The notes below the pieces were generated by a model. It saw only the letters and a program-made list of their open reading frames with translations, made no database searches and was not told the DNA's origin. From positions 3,534,001 to 3,598,000 of the forward strand of contig NZ_QFFJ01000002.1 in the NCBI RefSeq assembly GCF_003308995.1: DNA of 64,000 nucleotides, given 5' to 3'. Shown here piece after piece: positions 53,307 to 59,932 of this stretch. A program made the position numbers and the translations under genes. Source of the stretch: Chitinophaga flava (GTDB lineage Bacteria > Bacteroidota > Bacteroidia > Chitinophagales > Chitinophagaceae). Within the stretch, counting starts at the first letter, position 1; each line of letters starts with the position of its first letter.

Positions 53307-53459
53307 CGGTGATGAATTCTGATAATTCTGATGTTCCTGATAAGCGAAGATCTACAGATAATAATAAAACAAAGAACCCATTGATGTAATATCAATGGGT
53401 TCTTTGCTTAAGTCTTCGCCTATCAGGAACATCAGAATTATCAGAATTCATCACCGTTA
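53304..53459. repeat. Long inverted repeat spanning stop codon to stop codon
   Basis: Arms of 47 bases (53304-53350 and 53413-53459) pair with one mismatch; the left arm begins with the M1 stop codon and the right arm ends with that of the convergent reductase gene. Inside lies a separate terminator. Each arm contains AATTCTGAT-type 9-base units with TGAT recurring every 9-10 bases, as at 35548-35669. Confidence 0.9.
53371..53405. terminator. Bidirectional terminator nested in the inverted repeat
   Basis: Perfect 15-base arms AAAGAACCCATTGAT and ATCAATGGGTTCTTT with a 5-base loop. Confidence 0.85.
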
Positions 53460-54116
53460 GTGTTTTAGCAACTTAAATGCATGCCCGCTGCTATCATTCA
53501 GGAAGCCGTATGCAGACCATAAAACGGCCAGTGGTTCTATGCTGCGACTCATTTCGATTTTACCTACGTCAGCGATATCGTACCAGCCGATTTCGTTAAG
53601 CAGGTTAATAACGGTTTGTTTGGCTTCCTGCTGGTTGCCGGCAATAAACATGGTGGGGGAACCTTCTTTAAAATTGGGAGACAGCATATGCTGGTAACCT
53701 ATACAACTGAGTGCTTTCACTACATTAGCATCCGGAGGGAGCCATGCTTGTATTTGCTCCCCGGCTGAGTTGGTATGTCCTATGACCAGGTTAAGCCGGC
53801 CGTTTTCATCGGGGCCTTTATCATCTACCGGGTTGGTAACATCCACCACCGTCTTTCCTTTAAAGTTCCAGATACCGGCGGCTTCGATGGCTTTTTTAGT
53901 GCCGATCCAGCTGGTACAGATGATAATAAGTTCTCCAAATTCCGATGCTTGTCTGAAAGTGCCGGCGGCGGCGTGATCTCCATGTTCCCTTATCCATTGC
54001 TGCAAAGCCTCCCGTGAAGGATTGCGGGTACCAATAGTAATCTGGTGGCCTGTTTGGATAAGTCCTTTTCCAAGTGTCAGTCCAACTGGGCCACTGCCAA
54101 GGATGCCGATTTTCAT
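53457..54116 (-). CDS. NAD(P)-binding F420-reductase-like protein
   Basis: 219 residues. The dinucleotide motif GILGSGPVGLTLGKGLIQTG and the NADP-type GTRNPS after strand two fit the F420-dependent NADP reductase/NADPH-dependent family. ADVTNPVDDKGP-like text (VVDVTNPVDD) follows the third strand. There is no reason to expect F420 in this organism; many such proteins use NADPH with other substrates. It lies between two hairpin structures, so it is probably transcribed alone. Confidence 0.85.
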   Translation of the reverse strand: MKIGILGSGPVGLTLGKGLIQTGHQITIGTRNPSREALQQWIREHGDHAAAGTFRQASEFGELIIICTSWIGTKKAIEAAGIWNFKGKTVVDVTNPVDDKGPDENGRLNLVIGHTNSAGEQIQAWLPPDANVVKALSCIGYQHMLSPNFKEGSPTMFIAGNQQEAKQTVINLLNEIGWYDIADVGKIEMSRSIEPLAVLWSAYGFLNDSSGHAFKLLKH

Positions 54117-54212
54117 GACCGCGGAAGTATTTGGTGAACTATGAAGTTACTGTATTTAAAGATTGGATGACGGGGTTATTTGGTTTATTTAACCTTCCTC
54201 CAAATGAAAACA

Positions 54213-54262
54213 GGCTGTTGCATGCTGAGAGAAAATCTACTTTCCCTCAACATGCAACAGCC
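54213..54262. terminator. Long hairpin between mqnA and the reductase gene
   Basis: Arms of 22 bases (54213-54234 and 54241-54262) with two mismatches; the outer 12 bases GGCTGTTGCATG/CATGCAACAGCC are perfect. It lies about 30 bases past the mqnA stop. No clear T-run. Confidence 0.65.
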
Positions 54263-54291
54263 ATCCATCAAATAATCGAAATATCACATAA

Positions 54292-55041
54292 TCAAATTCC
54301 CAAATCTCTCAGGTATCCCAGGAACTTCTGCACACCCTGGCGCTTGGCCGGTGTAATGGGATAACTCAGGTTGTGTACGTAGTAGGTAGTAAGATCGTAT
54401 ACATCGTATGGATTTTCGGCTACTACGGCCGGGATATTTTTGATACCGATACCGGTAGCATCGTTGAATTGTTTTGTAAACTCCGCTGGCAGTGGTTTGT
54501 TGCTGATCCATGCTGCAAACACGAAAGGCAGGCTGGTAAAGCGCACCCAGTGCTCTGCCAGGTCATAGATGAAAGGAGATACTTTCCTTTGTGCCAGAGC
54601 ACGGTCGCCGATGACGAGGCCTGCGTCGGTACCTTTTATTTTATCCTGATAGTCGCCGGTAGTGGCCACCAGTTCAACATCGAGCTTCCAGTATTCCCTG
54701 ACCAGTATTTTCAGGAGAGCCACAGAAGTACGGCTCTGGTAGTCGAGGTAGATACGTTTTATCTCATTCAGCGGTACTTCGCTATAAAGACAAACAGAGG
54801 CCACCGGTCCTTCTGCACCAATACCATAATCTGCGATAATATAATGTTCTTTCAGTTTAGGGATAATAGCTACTGGCACCAGGGCCACATCTACCTCTCC
54901 ATCTATCAGCTGCTGGGCTATTTTAGAAGGATAATCCACTGACAATTCCATCTGGTCCATTACCGGATGATTCCTGAATCCGTATAACAAAGGCTTCGTA
55001 TTCAAATAACTTACAGCCGCAACTTTTACTTTCCGTTCCAA
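54292..55041 (-). CDS. mqnA: Chorismate dehydratase of the futalosine menaquinone pathway
   Basis: About 249 residues. The opening KVKVAAVSYLNTKPLLYGF and the block GEVDVALVPVAIIPKL, then SRTSVALLKILVREYW are characteristic of MqnA, a solute-binding-protein-like enzyme that converts chorismate to 3-enolpyruvyl-benzoate. I place the start at the TTG at 55041 because a consensus -7 element (55062-55069) lies inside the longer frame beginning ATG at 55101. It is divergent from purB. Other mqn genes must be elsewhere. Confidence 0.88.
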   Translation of the reverse strand: MERKVKVAAVSYLNTKPLLYGFRNHPVMDQMELSVDYPSKIAQQLIDGEVDVALVPVAIIPKLKEHYIIADYGIGAEGPVASVCLYSEVPLNEIKRIYLDYQSRTSVALLKILVREYWKLDVELVATTGDYQDKIKGTDAGLVIGDRALAQRKVSPFIYDLAEHWVRFTSLPFVFAAWISNKPLPAEFTKQFNDATGIGIKNIPAVVAENPYDVYDLTTYYVHNLSYPITPAKRQGVQKFLGYLRDLGI

Positions 55042-55061
55042 TTTCAGTAATTTTGAAGCTG

Positions 55062-55088
55062 CAAAAGTAACTAAATCCCGGATAACAA
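55062..55088 (-). promoter_or_regulatory. Promoter of mqnA
   Basis: Minus-strand TACTTTTG (55062-55069) matches TAnnTTTG, with TTG 16 bases upstream (55086-55088) or TTTG 23 bases upstream (55093-55096). It lies about 20 bases before the TTG start, and 32 bases after an alternative upstream ATG, which it argues against. Confidence 0.55.
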
Positions 55089-55182
55089 GTTCCAAATCCA
55101 AAATTCCCCCTGGAAGCAGGTGGTGAGGAAGGACTTATTTTCCGACAACCTGGTAAATTGTAATAACTGGAATACATATATT

Positions 55183-56526
55183 ATGCAACTACAACCATTA
55201 ACTGCCATTTCCCCGCTGGATGGGCGCTATCGCAAGCAACTGGACGAGCTGGCGAATTACTTTTCTGAATTTGCGTTGATCCGTTACCGTGTGATGGTAG
55301 AGGTGGAATATTTTATTGCACTGGCAGAACAGAAGCTGTTTACTTTACCTAAAGCCAAAGTTCCTGCTTTGCGCAAGATCTATCAGGAGTTCACCATCGA
55401 ACATGCCCAGCTGATCAAAGACACCGAAAAGATCACTAACCACGACGTGAAGGCTGTGGAATACTTCCTGAAAAATGAACTGAAGAACCTGGGCCTGGAA
55501 GACAAACTGGAATGGGTGCACTTTGGCCTTACCTCCCAGGATGTAAACAATACCGCTACCCCCCTGCTTTGGAAAGACGCTGTGGAGCATGTATATATGC
55601 CTGCACTGGCCAATATGACACTCGCGCTGAAGAAGATGGGAGAATCCTGGATGAAAGTCCCCATGCTGGCACGTACGCACGGACAGCCTGCTTCTCCTAC
55701 CATTCTGGGTAAGGAAATACTGGTATTTGTAGAAAGACTGGAAGGTCAGATCAAACTGCTGGGTGATATTCCGTTTGCTGCCAAGTTTGGTGGTGCTACC
55801 GGTAACTTCAACGCACACTATGTAGCTTTCCCTAAAATCAACTGGGAAAAATTCGGGGAGAAGTTTGTAAACAATACCCTGGGGCTGCAAAGAATGAAGT
55901 ATACCACACAGATTGAACATTACGATAACATCGCTGCCCAGTTTGATACCCTCAAAAGAATCAACAATGTGCTGATGGACTTCTGCCGCGACGTGTGGAC
56001 ATACATCTCCATGGATTATTTCAAACAGAAGATCAAAAAGAATGAAGTAGGTTCTTCTGCGATGCCACACAAGGTGAACCCGATTGACTTCGAAAATGCC
56101 GAAGGTAACCTGGGCCTTGCCAATGCACTGTTTGAGCACCTGAGCGCCAAACTGCCTGTTTCCCGTTTACAACGTGACCTCACCGATTCTACCGTACTCC
56201 GTAACATCGGTGTTCCGTTCGGGCATACACTGCTGGCCACCAAGTCTATTCAAAAAGGTCTCGAAAAACTGATCCTCAATGAAGCCAAGCTGAAGGAAGA
56301 TCTGGAAAACAACTGGGCCGTAGTAGCAGAAGCTATACAGACCGTATTACGCCGTGAAAACTACCCACAGCCATATGAAGCCCTGAAAGAGCTGACCCGT
56401 GGCGGTGAACAGATCACCCAGAAGAGCATGCATAAATTCATCGATGGACTGAAAATCAGTGCAGCACTGAAAAAGGAACTGAAAGCCATTACGCCGCATA
56501 ACTATACCGGCCTGTGGTCGATGTAA
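55183..56526 (+). CDS. purB: Adenylosuccinate lyase
   Basis: 447 residues, cytosolic tetramer; cleaves adenylosuccinate and SAICAR in purine synthesis. The start MQLQPLTAISPLDGRYR is the usual PurB opening, so upstream in-frame codons were rejected. Motifs: HFGLTSQDVNNTA, TRTHGQPASPT with the catalytic His, and the fumarase-superfamily signature SSAMPHKVNPIDFENAEGN. The C-terminal QPYEALKELTRGGEQI also fits the E. coli-type branch. A strong hairpin follows 6 bases after the stop. Confidence 0.97.
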   Translation: MQLQPLTAISPLDGRYRKQLDELANYFSEFALIRYRVMVEVEYFIALAEQKLFTLPKAKVPALRKIYQEFTIEHAQLIKDTEKITNHDVKAVEYFLKNELKNLGLEDKLEWVHFGLTSQDVNNTATPLLWKDAVEHVYMPALANMTLALKKMGESWMKVPMLARTHGQPASPTILGKEILVFVERLEGQIKLLGDIPFAAKFGGATGNFNAHYVAFPKINWEKFGEKFVNNTLGLQRMKYTTQIEHYDNIAAQFDTLKRINNVLMDFCRDVWTYISMDYFKQKIKKNEVGSSAMPHKVNPIDFENAEGNLGLANALFEHLSAKLPVSRLQRDLTDSTVLRNIGVPFGHTLLATKSIQKGLEKLILNEAKLKEDLENNWAVVAEAIQTVLRRENYPQPYEALKELTRGGEQITQKSMHKFIDGLKISAALKKELKAITPHNYTGLWSM

Positions 56527-56531
56527 AAATA

Positions 56532-56577
56532 TTCAGGGCTATTTTGAACGGCATCAGCTGATCAAAATAGCCCTGAA
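56532..56577. terminator. Bidirectional hairpin after purB
   Basis: Perfect 16-base arms TTCAGGGCTATTTTGA and TCAAAATAGCCCTGAA with a 14-base loop, between purB and the convergent small gene. Confidence 0.85.
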
Positions 56578-56607
56578 AAATATGACTCTCGAAAGCGTAA
56601 GACAGCT

Positions 56608-56931
56608 TTACTGTCTTATTTCGATATTTTCTTCTGCGACCCTTCCGGCCACGGTTACACGGGCAATATATTTCCCGGATGATAAACCGGTCAGACATAT
56701 CAGTTGCCCCGCTGATATACTGTTTGGCGCAATTGGGATCATGCGCACAGGTGAGTGATGATTGTCAAATATTGTCAGCAGTAAATTCTCCCCTACCTCC
56801 ACTCCTTCCAGCTTCACAAAGAGATGACTACTGTTGTCCTGTTGTTGTATTATAGTACATGGCAGCCTGTTATTGATACCTACTGGTCCCACGGTTTGTT
56901 GAATAAATAACATCAAGCTCCATAAGTTCAT
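56608..56931 (-). CDS. Small protein with sorting-domain-like C terminus
   Basis: 107 residues, function not recognised. The last 30 residues (LTGLSSGKYIARVTVAGRVA then EENIEIRQ) resemble the end of the Bacteroidota type IX secretion C-terminal domain, where a Gly-x-Tyr turn precedes two final strands, but the usual long cargo domain is missing and the N terminus (MNLWSLMLFIQQTVGPV) is at best a weak signal. A consensus promoter about 120 bases upstream supports expression. It may be a relic of a larger secreted protein. Confidence 0.5.
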   Translation of the reverse strand: MNLWSLMLFIQQTVGPVGINNRLPCTIIQQQDNSSHLFVKLEGVEVGENLLLTIFDNHHSPVRMIPIAPNSISAGQLICLTGLSSGKYIARVTVAGRVAEENIEIRQ

Positions 56932-57060
56932 AATAATGATCTTTTATGATGAACAATACCTTAAAGGCGTTGTACGGAGTTTTTCCAGGGAGATGATTAT
57001 GGTAACATACCCGGCTAATATGGGCTGCAATACATCACAGGGGTCTTTTTAAAAGCAGTG

Positions 57061-57068
57061 CAAAGATA
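57061..57068 (-). promoter_or_regulatory. -7 element upstream of the small sorting-like gene
   Basis: Minus-strand TATCTTTG matches TAnnTTTG exactly. Its transcript would have a leader of about 120 bases before the ATG at 56931. Confidence 0.45.
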
Positions 57069-57139
57069 TAAAAATATCTTTTATTAAAGATAGATTATAA
57101 GCGTTTATTTTGTTAAGTATTAGTTAATGAGAAAACCTG

Positions 57140-57490
57140 CTAAAACACGTCCCGTAGGTGTAAGAGCTCATAATCATCTTCCTTAAAAGTGATCGCAATG
57201 ATATCAAATCTGACGGCGTCAGGATACAGCCCGAAACACTCCAGGTATGCAGCTGCCACCGATTGAATATTGGCTTGTTTCTGATAGTTGACAGCTTCTT
57301 CCGGATTGCCAAAACGGCCAGTACTTCTGGTTTTTACCTCTATAAAATAAATAGTGCCGTTGTGTGTAGCGATGATATCGATTTCCTTTCTGCCGCATTT
57401 CCAGTTGGTATGTAAAATGGTACAATACCGGCGAACATAGTCCTGCGCTATTTTTTCACCCTGGCGGCCAATATCCTGACTGCTCATCAT
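57140..57490 (-). CDS. yraN: YraN/UPF0102-family endonuclease-like protein
   Basis: 116 residues with the restriction-endonuclease-like fold: IGRQGEKIAQDYV at the N terminus, then GRKEIDIIATHNGTIYFIEV followed by KTRSTGRFG, which gives the Asp and Glu-x-Lys metal-site residues. It is a widespread family, often placed near rnhB or rsmI and possibly linked to Holliday-junction or recombination processing; its function is not settled. It stands alone here. Confidence 0.9.
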   Translation of the reverse strand: MMSSQDIGRQGEKIAQDYVRRYCTILHTNWKCGRKEIDIIATHNGTIYFIEVKTRSTGRFGNPEEAVNYQKQANIQSVAAAYLECFGLYPDAVRFDIIAITFKEDDYELLHLRDVF

Positions 57491-57668
57491 TTCAAGGTTT
57501 AAACAAACAATACAGGAAGATAAATAATTCCGTTCAACTGCATTTTAACTATTTGGCAGCCTGTTGTTTAGAAATCTGAATAATTTGACAGTAATTTGCA
57601 AAAGTTATGCATGCACGCTGTTCGGCCTGTCTGAACACAGCCAAACTTTAAACCCATAAATTGTTTAT

Positions 57669-58874
57669 ATGAAATTATTCAGACTGGATGGAAAAATTCA
57701 GCATTACGCCTGGGGAGGATCTACTTACATTCCTGCGTTGCTTGGCATTGCCCCATCTGAAAAACCCAGTGCAGAATACTGGATGGGCGCGCATCCCAGT
57801 GCTCCTTCCACCATTACTACCGCCAATGGCCCTGTGCCTATGAACCAGCTGATTCAGCAGGATCCGGCAGAGATAGTAGGCCCGCAGGTTTGGCAGCAGT
57901 TTAAAGAGTTACCTTATCTGCTCAAAATACTGGACGTTAAAGACATGCTGTCTATCCAGGTACACCCCACTAAAGAAGAGGCAGAAAAAGGATTTGCCCG
58001 TGAAAATGCTGAAGGCATACCATTGAATGCGCCTAACCGCAACTACAAAGACGATAATCATAAACCGGAGATCATGGTAGCCCTGAGTGAATTCTGGCTG
58101 CTGCATGGTTTTCTCCCGGAAGAGAAACTGCTGCAGGTGTTACAGGACACCGCAGAGTTCACCTCACTGGTAAGTATATACGAAAATGAAGGATACTTCG
58201 GACTGTACAAAAGCGTGATGGAAATGCCACAGGCATTGGTTAACATCATACTGCGTCCGCTGACAGACCGTCTGATACCAGCATACAGGGCAGATAAACT
58301 CTCCAAATCAGATCCTGCTTTCTGGGCTGCACGGGCAGTACTCAATGATCCGCAAGGTGCCGATAATCTGGACAGGGGTATTTTCTCTATCTACTTCTTC
58401 AACATCGTGCATGTTCAGCCCGGACAGGCCGTATTTCAGGCCGCTGGTATTCCGCATGCATACCTCGAAGGCCAGAACGTTGAGCTCATGGCCAACTCCG
58501 ACAACGTTCTGCGCGGCGGGCTTACTCCCAAACATGTGGATGTGCCTGAACTGCTGAAACACACCCGCTTTGAAGCAGTACATCCTAATATCCTTCAGGG
58601 TGAAAGCATCTCCGGCGGACTTGAAAAAATCTATAATACACCAGCTCCTGATTTTGTTGTCAGCAAAATCAATCTGGAAAAAGGACAGGTGTATCAACAT
58701 ACCGCCCAGGCCGCAGAAATCATGATCGTTATAAGCGGTACTGCTACCGTTAAAGGCTCGGATACACTTGCGCTTCATAAAGGACAATGTGTGATGGCTG
58801 CCTACAATGAACATTATGAAATCACCACCACTGACAACGTAGAAATATACAAAGCTACTGTGCCCGTGAAATAA
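57669..58874 (+). CDS. manA: Mannose-6-phosphate isomerase, class I
   Basis: 401 residues, a cytosolic zinc enzyme interconverting fructose-6-phosphate and mannose-6-phosphate. The start YAWGGSTYIPALLG, the metal region LSIQVHPTKEEAEKGFA and DDNHKPEIMVAL, then PAGIPHAYL-type text (AAGIPHAYLEGQNVELMANS) with the signature SDNVLRGGLTPKHVD identify class I PMI. The C-terminal cupin half is present. It feeds GDP-mannose and surface glycan synthesis, and ends at a very strong terminator. Confidence 0.96.
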   Translation: MKLFRLDGKIQHYAWGGSTYIPALLGIAPSEKPSAEYWMGAHPSAPSTITTANGPVPMNQLIQQDPAEIVGPQVWQQFKELPYLLKILDVKDMLSIQVHPTKEEAEKGFARENAEGIPLNAPNRNYKDDNHKPEIMVALSEFWLLHGFLPEEKLLQVLQDTAEFTSLVSIYENEGYFGLYKSVMEMPQALVNIILRPLTDRLIPAYRADKLSKSDPAFWAARAVLNDPQGADNLDRGIFSIYFFNIVHVQPGQAVFQAAGIPHAYLEGQNVELMANSDNVLRGGLTPKHVDVPELLKHTRFEAVHPNILQGESISGGLEKIYNTPAPDFVVSKINLEKGQVYQHTAQAAEIMIVISGTATVKGSDTLALHKGQCVMAAYNEHYEITTTDNVEIYKATVPVK

Positions 58875-58896
58875 TTATAACGGGAACAACTATACT

Positions 58897-58931
58897 AAAA
58901 AAGCCGCGGGATATATTCCCGCGGCTTTTTT
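58897..58931. terminator. Strong bidirectional terminator
   Basis: Perfect 15-base arms AAAAAAGCCGCGGGA and TCCCGCGGCTTTTTT with a 5-base loop, serving manA and the convergent RNA-repair operon. Confidence 0.95.
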
Positions 58932-58951
58932 TATAGGCTACATAAAAATGA

Positions 58952-59902
58952 CTACATCACAATGACTGTCTTCCCTTTTGCTTTCCCTTGCCGGCTGGCG
59001 GAAATAGCATCTGGCACTTCTTCCAGCCTGATTTTATTTTCTACCGGGACCTTTATCTGCCCCTGATCGATAAGGCGGGACAGCTTGTCCAGTGCGGCAG
59101 GACTTCCTTCTGTTTCGAAGTTGCCTCCATGCAGGTTCTTTGCTTTCAACACTTCATCATCAGCTACAAACACTGTTGTAAAAGCTCCACCACCGGATTT
59201 TACGAGGTCAAGGTTTTTCTCAAACCCTGCTTTATCGCTGATCATGTCAATCAGTCCATCTATGCCCTCAGGGAACTTTGATTTCACCTGTTCAGCCAGG
59301 GGGGCCTTTTTATAGTTGATGGTGACGGCAGCACCCAATTCATGCATTCTTTTGGCTTCCGTATCATCTGCAACGGTAGCAATCACTTTGAGGCCTAGTG
59401 AGGCAGCTATCTGCGTGGCAAAAGAGCCTACACCACCTGTAGCCCCGTTGATCAGCAGTGAACCGCCTTTCTGCAACTTCAGTTTTTCTATCAGTTGCAG
59501 CGCGGTCATACCGGATGTGGGCACTGCAGCGGCTTCCGCCGGACCAATGCGCAAAGGCGCCATCGTGAGACCCGATTTCTCCGGTACGATAGCATATTCT
59601 GCGTAGGATCCCTCTCCAATAGGCATATGAATGAATTGGCCGTATACCAGGTCGCCCTTTTTAAAGCGGGTGACACCTTCTCCTACTTCGTCAATAATAC
59701 CGGCGCCGTCTACTCCCATGATCAGGGGAAACTGATGAGGCGTTTTTCCATTGTCCATAATACCATCCACCATTTTCCAATCGAAGGGATTGATTCCGGC
59801 GGCCTGTACTTTGATGATAACAGTTCCCGGCCTGATTTCCGGCCTGGGCAAATCCATTACTGTTGGGGTACCTTTAAATTCAGATACGGCTACGGCTTTC
59901 AT
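58952..59902 (-). CDS. Zinc-independent NADP-dependent oxidoreductase (quinone oxidoreductase-like)
   Basis: About 316 residues of the medium-chain dehydrogenase/reductase family. The opening MKAVAVSEFKGTPTVMDLPR, the catalytic-domain AAGINPFDWKMV and the NADP motif INGATGGVGSFATQIAASLG fit the quinone oxidoreductase/enoyl reductase group; no structural zinc cysteines are present. The start at 59902 is preferred to the ATG at 59923. It begins 30 bases after the pnkp stop and may be the last gene of that transcript, though a functional link to RNA repair is doubtful. Confidence 0.9.
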   Translation of the reverse strand: MKAVAVSEFKGTPTVMDLPRPEIRPGTVIIKVQAAGINPFDWKMVDGIMDNGKTPHQFPLIMGVDGAGIIDEVGEGVTRFKKGDLVYGQFIHMPIGEGSYAEYAIVPEKSGLTMAPLRIGPAEAAAVPTSGMTALQLIEKLKLQKGGSLLINGATGGVGSFATQIAASLGLKVIATVADDTEAKRMHELGAAVTINYKKAPLAEQVKSKFPEGIDGLIDMISDKAGFEKNLDLVKSGGGAFTTVFVADDEVLKAKNLHGGNFETEGSPAALDKLSRLIDQGQIKVPVENKIRLEEVPDAISASRQGKAKGKTVIVM

Positions 59903-59932
59903 ATAGTTAGTATTTAATGTCAAATGAATGGG

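Noticed and set aside
53304..53459. Reading the long inverted repeat as a CRISPR or IS end
   Set aside because: Only two inverted arms, no spacers, no transposase and arms that contain the two stop codons; a gene-end structure fits better.
54373..54942. 189-residue plus-strand frame opposite mqnA
   Set aside because: Antisense shadow of a gene with clear MqnA motifs.
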